From the NCBI RefSeq assembly GCF_000720115.1, contig NZ_JOIR01000011.1, forward strand, positions 124,001 to 188,000: a DNA stretch of 64,000 bases, given 5' to 3'. A model generated the notes under the pieces. The model made no database searches. It worked only from the letters and a program-made list of their open reading frames with translations, and was not told the origin of the DNA. Positions within the stretch are counted from its first letter, which is position 1. Each line of letters starts with the position of its first letter. Made by a program: the position numbers and the translations under genes. Of the stretch, positions 27,354 to 34,944 are shown piece after piece. This stretch comes from Streptomyces sp. NRRL F-2580. GTDB taxonomy: Bacteria; Actinomycetota; Actinomycetes; Streptomycetales; Streptomycetaceae.

Positions 27354-27905
27354 GTGCCGGACGACGTGGGGGGCAAGCCGTTCCCGGACGACGGGGAGCC
27401 CGACGACGACCGCGGAGGCGCGGATCAGGACTTCGCCTCCGTGGTGTTCGACGAGGCCTTCGTCCGGAACGCCGAGATCCATGAACCGAGTGCCGCCGAA
27501 CGCCAGCGGGCGGCCGACCGGGCGCGCGCGGAGGCGGAAGCCGCCCGCGCCGTGGCCGGCGGCTGGACGGGCGACGACGACTACGACGGATACGGATACG
27601 GCCACCCCGACGGGTACGAGGTCGACGACCAGGGCTGGGGCGACCGCCGCCACGGCTACCCCGACGGCCCGTACGGAGCCTACGGCGGCAGCCTGCGCCC
27701 GTACCGCGGCCGCGCGCCCTGGCTGCGCCCCGTCGCCTGGGTGCTCGCCTTCGTGATGGGCCTCGGCATGGTCGCGCTCGCCTTCAGCGCCGTCTACCGC
27801 AGTGCCGCGGGCGAGGCGGATCCTGCCCCGGCCCCCGCCAGCACCCCCCGGCGCGAAGTCACCGGCGTCGGCGCGTTTACGTACCCCTCCGTCCGCCAAC
27901 CCTGA
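27354..27905 (+). CDS. Single-pass membrane protein with N-terminal SVVFDE motif (SCO2584-like)
   Basis: 183 residues. A long acidic cytoplasmic N-terminus carries S-V-V-F-D-E-A-F-V-R-N-A with S at residue 29, followed by an Ala/Arg helix, then a Gly/Tyr/Asp-rich stretch (about 65-118), one membrane helix (about 124-148) and a short outer tail. The next gene encodes a protein with the same motif at the same position. In S. coelicolor a protein of this locus (SCO2584, from memory) was reported to interact with the spore-wall synthesis complex; the function is otherwise unknown. Confidence 0.75.
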   Translation: MPDDVGGKPFPDDGEPDDDRGGADQDFASVVFDEAFVRNAEIHEPSAAERQRAADRARAEAEAARAVAGGWTGDDDYDGYGYGHPDGYEVDDQGWGDRRHGYPDGPYGAYGGSLRPYRGRAPWLRPVAWVLAFVMGLGMVALAFSAVYRSAAGEADPAPAPASTPRREVTGVGAFTYPSVRQP

Positions 27906-27973
27906 AGGTACGACCCCACTCGCGTACGTCGGAGCCGGGGGCTTCTCTGAAGCGGGGACAGCGGGGAGAAGCG

Positions 27974-29119
27974 ATGGCCGTTCCAGGAGATCCGCCCAAC
28001 GGCACCCCCGAAGGCATGAGCGGGGGCGACGACGAGTTCCGGTCGGACGAGTACCGATCGGTGGTGTTCGACGAGGACTTCGTCCGGGCTGCCCGGCTCC
28101 AGGAGTACTCGGCACAGGAACGCATGGGCGAGCACGCCCGGGCCGTGCGCAGCCGCTCCATCTGGTCGGGCGGCGGAGCCGGGTCCCGGACGGGCACCCC
28201 CGGCCGCGGCGCCCGCCAGGGCATGCTGCTCGTGCTGCTCATCGCCACGGCCTTCGCCGCCGCCGTCTACATGGGGCTGCGCAACCCCTACGTCCCCCCG
28301 CCCGGGGGACACGCCCAGCCACTCGGCAGCACCGTGGTCCCGCTCGCGCCGAGCACCGCCGTGCCCGGCGGGCGGCCCGCCGACCTGTACGCGAAGAGCC
28401 CCGCCGCCGACTACCGCGTCGGGGCGGCCGGGATCACCCTGCCCGCCGTGCGCCGCACGGACCACTTCACCGACGTCCAGATCCTCACCGCGCTGTCCAT
28501 CGCCAAGGACTACCTGGTGAACTCCTCGCTGGACCCCGACGTCCTGGCCGGAGCCGCCAACCGGCCCGTGCGCGTCCTGCTCGACCCCGACCAGCTGGCG
28601 CAGTTCGACCACAGCATGACCTCGCCCGCCGGCGACGGCCGGCACGCGGTCACCGGCTGGCTGGTCCGCTTCGACCCGGCCGTCGCCGTCGTGGCCGACT
28701 CCCGGGTCCGGGTGAGCGGGAGCCTCGCCTACGCGGAGGTCGCCCCGGAGGTGCTGGAGGTGATCACCGACCACACCTTCGTGTACGCCGTGCGGCCGGC
28801 CACCGGGGTCCCGGCCGCGGCCGAGGGCGCCTCGCTCTTCACCGTCCGGCGGGAGCTGCGGCTGCGCTTCGACCGGGACGACCTGAACGCCCGGCGGCTG
28901 GAGCTTGCCACGGCCTACGTGATCGCCGGGCCGCAGGACTGCTCCAGCGACCCGGCCGGGGGCTTCCGCCCCGTGCTGGCCGGCGCCGGCCCGACCACGG
29001 TGGGCCCGCCCGCGAGCGACCCGTACGCCACCGGCCAGCCGCGGCGCACGGCCGGGCTGTGCGGCGTACTGGCGCCCTCCGCGACCCCGGGGGAGACCCA
29101 GGTCAGCCCTGCTCCGTAG
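27974..29119 (+). CDS. Membrane protein with N-terminal SVVFDE motif and large outer domain
   Basis: 381 residues, ATG behind GGGGAGAAG. The cytoplasmic N-terminus has S-V-V-F-D-E-D-F-V-R-A-A with S again at residue 29, then E-Y-S-A-Q-E-R. A membrane helix lies at about residues 75-97. The remaining 280 residues form an extracytoplasmic domain (about 140-300 best ordered, with D-V-Q-I-L-T-A-L-S-I-A-K-D-Y-L and strand-rich segments) ending in a Pro/Ser tail. It is 68 bases after its sister gene and probably co-transcribed with it. Its 3' end overlaps the convergent M48 protease gene by 17 bases. No enzyme motif was found. Confidence 0.75.
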   Translation: MAVPGDPPNGTPEGMSGGDDEFRSDEYRSVVFDEDFVRAARLQEYSAQERMGEHARAVRSRSIWSGGGAGSRTGTPGRGARQGMLLVLLIATAFAAAVYMGLRNPYVPPPGGHAQPLGSTVVPLAPSTAVPGGRPADLYAKSPAADYRVGAAGITLPAVRRTDHFTDVQILTALSIAKDYLVNSSLDPDVLAGAANRPVRVLLDPDQLAQFDHSMTSPAGDGRHAVTGWLVRFDPAVAVVADSRVRVSGSLAYAEVAPEVLEVITDHTFVYAVRPATGVPAAAEGASLFTVRRELRLRFDRDDLNARRLELATAYVIAGPQDCSSDPAGGFRPVLAGAGPTTVGPPASDPYATGQPRRTAGLCGVLAPSATPGETQVSPAP

Positions 29120-30185
29120 CCCCGCCCTTGGCCGCCGGCCCGGTGCCCGCGGCCGATCCGCCGCCGGCGCCGGTGAACTTGTCGCGGAGCTTGCCGCCCA
29201 GGTCGTTCGCCCCGCCCGCGATGTCGCCCACCAGCTTCATCAGCGGGTCCTTGCTGGTGCGCACCGAGTCGGCGTAGTGCGCGGCGGACTGCCGGAAGGA
29301 GTCGGTCACCGAGGTGTCCTTGTCCTCGTCGCGCCGCGGGTAGTGGCCGTCCATGATCCGCTGGTGGTCACGGCTCTCCGACCACTTCTTCAGCTCGGCG
29401 GCCCGCACCGTGGTGAAGGGGTGCGTCCGGGGCAGCACGTTGAGGATCTTCAGGACGGAGTCGCGCAGGTCGCCGCTCGACTCGTACTCCTCGGCCTGGG
29501 CCAGGAAGGCGTCCACGTTCATCTCGTGGAGGTGGTTGCCACCCGCGACCTTCATCAGGCCGCGCATCGAGGCGTGCACGTCCTGCCCCACGAGCAGCCC
29601 GGCCCGGTCCGCCGAGAGCTCCGACTTGCGGAACCACTCGCGCAGCGCGGCCACGAGCGCCGTGATCGCCACGTTGCCCAGCGGGATCCACGCCACCCTC
29701 AGCGCCAGGTTCGTCAGGAACAGCAGGACCGTGCGGTACACGGAGTGCCCCGACAGGGCGTGGCCCACCTCGTGGCCCACCACCGCCCGCATCTCCTCCT
29801 CGTCGAGCAGCTCGACGAGGCTCGTGGTCACCACGATGATCGGCTCGTCCAGCCCGATGCACATGGCATTGGGCTTCGGGTCCTGCTGCACGTACATCTG
29901 CGGGACCTTCTCCAGGTCCAGGATGTAACAGGCGTCGCGCAGCATCGCGTACAGGTGCGGGAACTGCGTCTCGCCCACCCGCACCGAGTCCGACAGGAAC
30001 AGCAGCCGCAGGCTCCGCTCCGGGAGCAGCCCGCTCAGGGCCTTGAACACGGTGTCGAACCCGGTCAGCTTGCGCAGCGCCACCAGCGCCGAGCGGTCCG
30101 CCGGATGCTCGTACGCCCGCGAGGAGATACCGGGGAACCTCCTGCGGTCCCGCGCCGGTGCCTTCTCGAAACCCGTCTCCGTCAT
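29103..30185 (-). CDS. M48 family zinc metallopeptidase
   Basis: 360 residues. The zinc-binding H-E-V-G-H motif occurs in A-V-V-G-H-E-V-G-H-A-L-S-G near residues 138-150, and two hydrophobic segments (about 155-190) follow. A third ligand glutamate is plausible in the S-E-L-S-A-D-R-A-G segment, matching the E-x-x-A-D signature of M48 enzymes. The C-terminus is a Gly/Ala-rich tail. ATG start behind GGGGAGGG. HtpX-like members degrade membrane or stress-damaged proteins; the target is unknown. Convergent 17-base 3' overlap with the upstream plus-strand gene. Confidence 0.87.
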   Translation of the reverse strand: MTETGFEKAPARDRRRFPGISSRAYEHPADRSALVALRKLTGFDTVFKALSGLLPERSLRLLFLSDSVRVGETQFPHLYAMLRDACYILDLEKVPQMYVQQDPKPNAMCIGLDEPIIVVTTSLVELLDEEEMRAVVGHEVGHALSGHSVYRTVLLFLTNLALRVAWIPLGNVAITALVAALREWFRKSELSADRAGLLVGQDVHASMRGLMKVAGGNHLHEMNVDAFLAQAEEYESSGDLRDSVLKILNVLPRTHPFTTVRAAELKKWSESRDHQRIMDGHYPRRDEDKDTSVTDSFRQSAAHYADSVRTSKDPLMKLVGDIAGGANDLGGKLRDKFTGAGGGSAAGTGPAAKGGATEQG

Positions 30186-30325
30186 AGCGCCCTCCCCTGG
30201 ATGGACCTGCCTGGCCGTGCGTCTATCCTCTCCAACGCCTGAGTCGGCGTGAGCGTGCCCCAGGCCCCCGCATACGATGTGAGCGAAGTCTCCGCCCGCT
30301 CCCCGACTCGATAGGTACCTGCCTG

Positions 30326-30493
30326 ATGAGCCTCGCCTCCACCGCCCACAACCTGGTCGTCCTCGCCTCGGAGGGGGCCGAACAGCACGGCGGCAACCAC
30401 GACAGCCTGAGCCCGTACCTGACCGGCGGCGGTGCCTTCGTCGTCCTGCTGCTCATGCTCTGGGTCACCACGCGCCTGAACCGCGACCGCTAG
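30326..30493 (+). CDS. 55-residue single-pass membrane protein
   Basis: A small ORF with ATG 30326 and TAG 30491-30493. The first 32 residues include His/Glu/Asn-rich polar sequence (E-Q-H-G-G-N-H-D-S), followed by one membrane helix (about 33-47) and the positively charged end T-T-R-L-N-R-D-R, implying an inside C-terminus. A TAGGTA at 30312 could be a -10 box for a nearly leaderless transcript. GC-rich third positions (most codons end in C or G) support coding. It stands between the divergent M48 gene and nadD. Function unknown. Confidence 0.65.
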   Translation: MSLASTAHNLVVLASEGAEQHGGNHDSLSPYLTGGGAFVVLLLMLWVTTRLNRDR

Positions 30494-30515
30494 ACCGACC
30501 GGTCCGCCGGGCCAG

Positions 30516-30521
30516 TAGGCT
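30516..30521 (+). promoter_or_regulatory. -10 box (TAGGCT) of a leaderless promoter for nadD
   Basis: TAGGCT is followed by 8 bases and the nadD ATG at 30530, with no ribosome binding site. Confidence 0.45.
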
Positions 30522-30529
30522 CTGCGCTC

Positions 30530-31147
30530 ATGGGAGAGCAGGAGACGCCTACCGGTCCGGTCAAGCGCCGGCTCGGCGTGATGGGCGGGACATTCGACCC
30601 GATCCACCACGGACACCTGGTGGCCGCCAGCGAGGTGGCCGCCCTTTTCCACCTCGACGAGGTGATGTTCGTGCCGACCGGCGAGCCGTGGCAGAAGTCG
30701 CAGCGGGCCGTGTCGCCCGCCGAGGACCGCTACCTGATGACGGTCATCGCCACGGCGTCGAACCCCCAGTTCTCGGTGAGCCGCATCGACATCGACCGCG
30801 GCGGGCCGACGTACACGATCGACACCCTGCGGGACCTCAAGGCGCTGAACGACGACGCCGACCTGTTCTTCATCACGGGTGCCGACGCGCTCGCACAGAT
30901 CCTGACCTGGCGCAACGCCGACGAGCTCTTCTCGCTCTCCCATTTCATCGGCGTCACCCGCCCGGGCCACGTGCTCACCGACGACGGGCTGCCCGAGGGC
31001 GGCGTCTCCCTCGTCGAGGTGCCCGCGCTGGCGATCTCGTCCACGGACTGCCGTGCGAGGGTGGCCCAGGGGGATCCCGTCTGGTACCTGGTGCCCGACG
31101 GCGTCGTGCGCTACATCGACAAGCGTGAGCTGTACCGGGGAGCCTGA
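30530..31147 (+). CDS. nadD: Nicotinate-nucleotide adenylyltransferase
   Basis: 205 residues. The nucleotidyltransferase signature [11 protein letters not shown] is at about residues 19-29, and the distal I-S-S-T-D-C-R-A-R motif near 170-178 matches the family's I-S-S-T-x-I-R. It adenylates nicotinate mononucleotide in NAD synthesis. It heads the conserved actinobacterial set nadD - LCP protein - rsfS - histidine phosphatase, all on the same strand with short gaps. Confidence 0.95.
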   Translation: MGEQETPTGPVKRRLGVMGGTFDPIHHGHLVAASEVAALFHLDEVMFVPTGEPWQKSQRAVSPAEDRYLMTVIATASNPQFSVSRIDIDRGGPTYTIDTLRDLKALNDDADLFFITGADALAQILTWRNADELFSLSHFIGVTRPGHVLTDDGLPEGGVSLVEVPALAISSTDCRARVAQGDPVWYLVPDGVVRYIDKRELYRGA

Positions 31148-31171
31148 GCTTCCGGAGAGAGGGGCCCCGCG

Positions 31172-32845
31172 GTGAACGACCGACAGGATCCGTACGACCC
31201 GTATGCCGCCCAAGAGCAGCAGCTCGTCGGCTACGACGCGTACGGACGGCCGGTGTACGGCCAGGTGCCCGCCCAGCCCGTCCAGCCCGCGCCGCCGCAG
31301 TACGAGCAGCAGCAGTACGGCTACGACTACCAGGACTACGGCCGGCAGCCGCATCAGTACTACGCGCAGCAGCCGGCCGCCCAGGAGTACGGGCAGCAGG
31401 AGTATGTGCAGGCGCCCGGCTACGGGTACGACACGCAGCAGACCCAGCAGTGGATCCCGCAGCAGGCAGCCCCCCAGGCCGCTCCGGAGCAGCCGGCCGC
31501 CCCCGAGACGCCGGCCCCGGCCGAGCGCCGGTCCGCCCAGGTCCCCGAGCCGCGCCGGCCCGACGGCGAGCCCGAGGCGGGCCGGGACTACCGCACCGAG
31601 ATGTTCGCCTTCATCGACCAGCCGGACGAGGACTCCGAAGACGTCATCGACTGGCTCAAGTTCACCGAGAGCCGGACCGAGCGCCGCGAGGAGGCCCGCC
31701 GCCGCGGCCGCAACCGGGTGGTGGCGCTGATCGTCGTCCTCGCCGTGTTCGTCGTCGGCGGCCTCGGCTACCTCTGGTACGCGGGCAAGCTGCCGTTCCT
31801 CGACGGCCCCGGCCAGGACAAGACCGGTGCGACCGCCGCCGGGGCGCAGAAGCGCGACATGATCGTCGTCCACCTGCACAACACCAAGAAGGGCGGCACC
31901 TCCTCGGCGCTGCTCGTCGACAACGTCACCACCAAGCAGGGCGCCACCGTCCTGCTGCCCAACACCCTCGCCCTCACCGGCCAGGACGGTTCCGCGACGG
32001 GCCTCGGCAAGGCCGTCGAGGAGGGCGGCATCGGCACCCGGGAAGCCCTCGACTCGGTGCTCGGCACCCACATCGGCGGCACCTGGCGGCTGGACACCCC
32101 CTTCCTGGAGAACCTGGTCGAGCTGGTCGGCGGCATCGAGGTCGACACCGACACCGCGGTCCCGGCCGACGACGCGGCCAAGACCCCGGCCGTGGCCCAG
32201 GGTCAGAAGCAGAGCCTGAGCGGCGCCATGGCCGTCGCGTACGCCACGTACCGCGGCCAGGGCGAACCGGAGGCCAAGCAGCTGGAGCGCGTGGGCAAGG
32301 TGCTCCAGGCGGTGCTGCGCAAGGTCCCGAGCGACCCGAAGGCGGCGGCCGTGACCGTCGAGAGCATCGGCCAGATCCTCGACCCGGCCCTGAACGCGCA
32401 GACCCTCGGCGCCCTGCTGGCCCGGCTCGGCGAGCACGCCAAGGTGGGCGCGTACCGCACCGACACCCTCGCCGTGAAGGCGGACGGCACGCTCACGGAC
32501 GACGCCAACAAGAAGGTCGTCAAGGAGGTGCTCGGCGGATCCGCCACCGAGGCGCAGCCCGGCGCCACCCCGCGAGTCGGCCTCAAGGACGCCACCGGCG
32601 ACGAGAAGGCGCAGATCGCGGCGAAGGCGGCGCTGACCAACGGCGGCTACACATTCGTGGACGGCGGCAAGGCCGACAAGACCGCGGCCGCCTCGCAGAT
32701 CACGTACCAGGACGACGCGCAGCGGGACCGCGCGATCGAGGTCGCCAAGACGCTGGGGCTGCCCGAGACGGTCGTGAAGAAGGCCGAGAACGCCGTGAAC
32801 GCGGAGGTCGTGGTGATCCTGGGCAAGGACTACAAGGCGTCCTGA
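31172..32845 (+). CDS. LytR-CpsA-Psr (LCP)-like protein with LytR_C domain, degenerate active site
   Basis: 557 residues. A Gln/Tyr/Pro-rich cytoplasmic region (about 1-150) precedes a charged segment, a membrane helix (about 181-205), an LCP-like domain (about 225-440) and a LytR_C domain (about 465-555). LCP enzymes attach undecaprenyl-linked polymers such as teichoic acids to peptidoglycan. Here the usual I-P-R-D element reads L-L-P-N-T-L near residue 264, and the R-x-R ... D-x-x-R-x-x-R-Q stretch is reduced to Y-R-G-Q-G-E-P-E-A-K-Q-L-E-R near 357, so catalysis is doubtful. The S. coelicolor counterpart (SCO2578, from memory) was reported to contact the spore-wall complex. Confidence 0.8.
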   Translation: MNDRQDPYDPYAAQEQQLVGYDAYGRPVYGQVPAQPVQPAPPQYEQQQYGYDYQDYGRQPHQYYAQQPAAQEYGQQEYVQAPGYGYDTQQTQQWIPQQAAPQAAPEQPAAPETPAPAERRSAQVPEPRRPDGEPEAGRDYRTEMFAFIDQPDEDSEDVIDWLKFTESRTERREEARRRGRNRVVALIVVLAVFVVGGLGYLWYAGKLPFLDGPGQDKTGATAAGAQKRDMIVVHLHNTKKGGTSSALLVDNVTTKQGATVLLPNTLALTGQDGSATGLGKAVEEGGIGTREALDSVLGTHIGGTWRLDTPFLENLVELVGGIEVDTDTAVPADDAAKTPAVAQGQKQSLSGAMAVAYATYRGQGEPEAKQLERVGKVLQAVLRKVPSDPKAAAVTVESIGQILDPALNAQTLGALLARLGEHAKVGAYRTDTLAVKADGTLTDDANKKVVKEVLGGSATEAQPGATPRVGLKDATGDEKAQIAAKAALTNGGYTFVDGGKADKTAAASQITYQDDAQRDRAIEVAKTLGLPETVVKKAENAVNAEVVVILGKDYKAS

Positions 32846-32878
32846 CCGGGCTCCGGCCCGGTCCCGGAAGGTGCTTTC

Positions 32879-32904
32879 GCCCGCGCGGGCCGTTCCGCGC
32901 GGGC
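32879..32904 (+). terminator. Hairpin after the LCP-like gene
   Basis: A perfect 10-bp stem GCCCGCGCGG/CCGCGCGGGC with a 6-base loop; a second smaller stem (ACCGGGC/GCCCGGT) overlaps the stop codon region just upstream. Confidence 0.6.
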
Positions 32905-32964
32905 GGTGTCGGCGGTACATGAGACCCTTGTAAGGATCTGCCCGCCAACCCGAAAGCATGGCCA

Positions 32965-33411
32965 GTGACCGCCACGGACCGCTCCATCGAGCTCATCACC
33001 GCCGCCGCCCAGGCCGCGGCCGACCGGCTCGCGCACGACATCATCGCGTACGACGTCAGCGACGTGCTGTCGATCACCGACGCCTTCCTGCTCGCCTCGG
33101 CGCCCAACGACCGCCAGGTCAAGTCGATCGTCGACGAGATCGAGGAGCGCCTCCTCAAGGAGCTCGGTGCCAAGCCGGTGCGCCGCGAGGGCGACCGCGA
33201 CGCCCGCTGGATCCTGCTCGACTACGTCGACATCGTCGTCCACGTCCAGCACAGCGAGGAGCGGGTCTTCTACGCGCTGGAGCGCCTGTGGAAGGACTGC
33301 CCCGAGATCGAGCTCCCCGAGGACGCCAAGCTCACCATCGGCAAGGCCGAGGAGCACGCCAAGCTGCGCGAGGCGGCGGGCGACGACGAACTGGACGGTG
33401 ATCTGTTCTGA
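32965..33411 (+). CDS. rsfS: Ribosome silencing factor RsfS
   Basis: 148 residues, GTG start. The family core is clear: D-V-S-D-V-L-S-I-T-D-A-F-L-L-A-S-A near residues 30-48, the R-R-E-G-D-R-D-A-R-W-I-L-L-D-Y-V-D-I-V-V-H segment near 72-95 and E-R-V-F-Y-A-L-E-R-L-W near 100. RsfS binds L14 on the 50S subunit and blocks subunit joining when nutrients are short. The TGA stop overlaps the CTG start of the phosphatase gene (CTGA). Confidence 0.95.
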   Translation: MTATDRSIELITAAAQAAADRLAHDIIAYDVSDVLSITDAFLLASAPNDRQVKSIVDEIEERLLKELGAKPVRREGDRDARWILLDYVDIVVHVQHSEERVFYALERLWKDCPEIELPEDAKLTIGKAEEHAKLREAAGDDELDGDLF

Positions 33412-34064
33412 GCGCGAGCACCTCGGGCAAGTCCGGACGCAAGATCGTCCTCTGGCGGCACGGCCAGACCGCGTGGAACCTGGAGCGGCGCTTCCAGGGC
33501 TCCACGGACATCGAGCTGACCGAGGCGGGCGTGGCGCAGGCGCGCCGCTCCGCGCGGCTGCTCGCCTCGCTGAAGCCGGCTGCCATCGTGGCGTCCGACC
33601 TGCGGCGCGCCTCCGCCACGGCGGCCGAACTGGCCTCCGTCACGGGGCTGCCCGTGGCACACGACGAGGCGCTGCGCGAGACGTACGCCGGCGAGTGGCA
33701 GGGCCTCACGCACGACGAGATCATCGAGAAGTACGGCGAGCAGTACGCCGCGTGGAAGCGCGGCGAACCGGTCCGCCGCGGCGGCGGTGAGCTGGAGACC
33801 GAGGTCGCCGACCGCGCCGCACCGGTGGTGCTGGCGCACGCCGACCGGCTGCCGCAGGGCGGCACCCTCGTCGTGGTCAGCCACGGCGGCACCATCCGTA
33901 CGACGATCGGGCGCCTCCTGGGCCTGAACGCGCACGACTGGGAGGGCCTGGGCGGGCTCTCCAACTGCTGCTGGTCCGTCCTCGGCGAGGGCGCGCGCGG
34001 CTGGCGCCTGTTGGAGCACAACGCCGGCACCCTGCCGGAACCGGTGCTCGGCGACGACGACTGA
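33408..34064 (+). CDS. Histidine phosphatase family protein, apparent CTG start
   Basis: 218 residues. The catalytic L-W-R-H-G-Q-T motif is at about residues 15-21 and the second histidine in V-V-S-H-G-G-T near 163-169; this is the phosphoglycerate-mutase-like fold. The frame is closed by TGA at 33399, and the only initiator-like codon between it and the R-H-G motif is CTG 33408, which overlaps the rsfS stop as CTGA, mimicking the usual ATGA/GTGA coupling. The first standard start, GTG 33531, would delete the active site. Possible substrates include sugar phosphates or nucleotides; none can be assigned. Confidence 0.85.
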   Translation: MSASTSGKSGRKIVLWRHGQTAWNLERRFQGSTDIELTEAGVAQARRSARLLASLKPAAIVASDLRRASATAAELASVTGLPVAHDEALRETYAGEWQGLTHDEIIEKYGEQYAAWKRGEPVRRGGGELETEVADRAAPVVLAHADRLPQGGTLVVVSHGGTIRTTIGRLLGLNAHDWEGLGGLSNCCWSVLGEGARGWRLLEHNAGTLPEPVLGDDD

Positions 34065-34138
34065 GCTGCTCCCTGCCGCTCCTTGCCGCTCCCTGCCGGG
34101 GCTGCCGCCCGGATTTCACTTTCCGGCTGGTCACAGGC

Positions 34139-34144
34139 TAGAGT
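34139..34144 (+). promoter_or_regulatory. -10 box (TAGAGT) of the first tRNA-Ala promoter
   Basis: TAGAGT is 18 bases after TTCACT at 34115-34120. The predicted transcript starts about 47 bases before the tRNA. Confidence 0.4.
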
Positions 34145-34197
34145 TCTTCTTGTTCGCAGCGCGGAACACCGGAGACGGGGGGAGCGCGGCGGAGAGC

Positions 34198-34270
34198 GGG
34201 GCTATAGCTCAGTTGGTAGAGCGCCTGCATGGCATGCAGGAGGTCAGGAGTTCAATTCTCCTTAGCTCCA
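34198..34270 (+). tRNA. tRNA-Ala (anticodon GGC), copy 1
   Basis: 73 nt with a 7-bp acceptor stem GGGGCTA/TAGCTCC including the G3-U70 pair that defines alanine tRNAs, a D arm GCTC..GAGC, an anticodon stem CCTGC/GCAGG with loop ATGGCAT (anticodon GGC) and a T arm with the loop TTCAATT. Discriminator A at 34270; CCA is not encoded. It reads GCC, the main alanine codon of this genome. The sequence is identical to the copy at 34779. Confidence 0.98.
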
Positions 34271-34276
34271 CAATCA

Positions 34277-34315
34277 GGATCCCGTCCCCAATAGGGGGCG
34301 GGGTCCTTGTTTTTG
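34277..34315 (+). terminator. Rho-independent terminator of tRNA-Ala copy 1
   Basis: A 13-bp GC-rich stem GGATCCCGTCCCC/GGGGGCGGGGTCC (with wobble pairs), loop AATA, followed by TTGTTTTTG. Confidence 0.85.
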
Positions 34316-34413
34316 TACCCTTTGCGTTTGCTGACCTGGCCCGCACCGGCATGGCAGAATCGGACCGCCGGAGGGGGAGACGACGGCCCGACGCGGGAGG
34401 GAGTCGCTGACGG

Positions 34414-34647
34414 ATGGGTGCACACCGGCGCCGGTGCGACTGGTGCAACAACGGCACGCCGATCGTGCGGGACATGGACCCGGTCAACCCCGACTACCAG
34501 TACTGGTGCGAGGAATGCGCGCGGGCGCTGATCATAAAAGGCGACCCGATCGAGACGTACCGTGAGCTGGAAGGGGAGCCGATCTACGGCCGGCTGCTCG
34601 ACGAGCACTGCACGCTCAAGCGCTTCTATCAGTTCGCGAGAGCGTGA
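34414..34647 (+). CDS. Small zinc-ribbon-like protein between two tRNA-Ala genes
   Basis: 77 residues from ATG 34414, behind GGGAGGG. Two Cys pairs, C-D-W-C near residues 8-11 and C-E-E-C near 32-35, are spaced as in a small zinc ribbon, with a further Cys near 66. The rest is mixed polar helix (Y-R-E-L-E-G-E-P-I-Y-G-R-L-L). No membrane segment. A hairpin with a T-run follows. Function unknown; the Cys4 arrangement suggests a metal site in a nucleic-acid or protein-binding role. Confidence 0.75.
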   Translation: MGAHRRRCDWCNNGTPIVRDMDPVNPDYQYWCEECARALIIKGDPIETYRELEGEPIYGRLLDEHCTLKRFYQFARA

Positions 34648-34678
34648 CAAGTTGGTTTAAATCGGACATGGCCCGCAG

Positions 34679-34697
34679 TCGGTGGAAACCGATTTTT
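34679..34697 (+). terminator. Rho-independent terminator after the small Cys4 protein
   Basis: TCGGT/ACCGA stem with a GGAA loop followed by five T residues. A larger alternative pairing (AAATCGG with CCGATTT) encloses it. Confidence 0.65.
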
Positions 34698-34723
34698 GGA
34701 CCAGGGCCATGACCGTGTAATGT
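34696..34723 (+). promoter_or_regulatory. Promoter of the second tRNA-Ala gene
   Basis: TTGGAC (34696-34701) and TAATGT (34718-34723) with 16 bases between, a near-consensus housekeeping promoter about 56 bases before the tRNA. Confidence 0.65.
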
Positions 34724-34778
34724 TTGGGACGTCGCCAAGGGGAACCGGCAAGGGAAACCCAAGCGGCAAGCAGAACAA

Positions 34779-34851
34779 GGGGCTATAGCTCAGTTGGTAG
34801 AGCGCCTGCATGGCATGCAGGAGGTCAGGAGTTCAATTCTCCTTAGCTCCA
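34779..34851 (+). tRNA. tRNA-Ala (anticodon GGC), copy 2
   Basis: Identical over all 73 bases to the copy at 34198, including G3-U70 and anticodon GGC, again without encoded CCA. It has its own promoter and terminator, so the two are separate transcription units and not a tandem operon. Confidence 0.98.
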
Positions 34852-34858
34852 CAGTGAA

Positions 34859-34891
34859 GAAGCGGGCCACCCGATCCGGGTGGCCCGCTTC
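34859..34891 (+). terminator. Terminator of tRNA-Ala copy 2
   Basis: Perfect 14-bp stem GAAGCGGGCCACCC with its complement, loop GATCC, followed by a short T-containing tract. Confidence 0.85.
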
Positions 34892-34932
34892 TCGTTGTGC
34901 GGTCGTCCGAGCGGGCGCCACGGGTGCTGCGG

Positions 34933-34938
34933 TACCCT
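34933..34938 (+). promoter_or_regulatory. -10 box (TACCCT) of the leuS leader transcript
   Basis: TACCCT ends 6 bases before the leader-peptide ATG at 34945, so the transcript should begin at or just before that ATG (leaderless leader peptide). Confidence 0.55.
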
Positions 34939-34944
34939 GACGCC

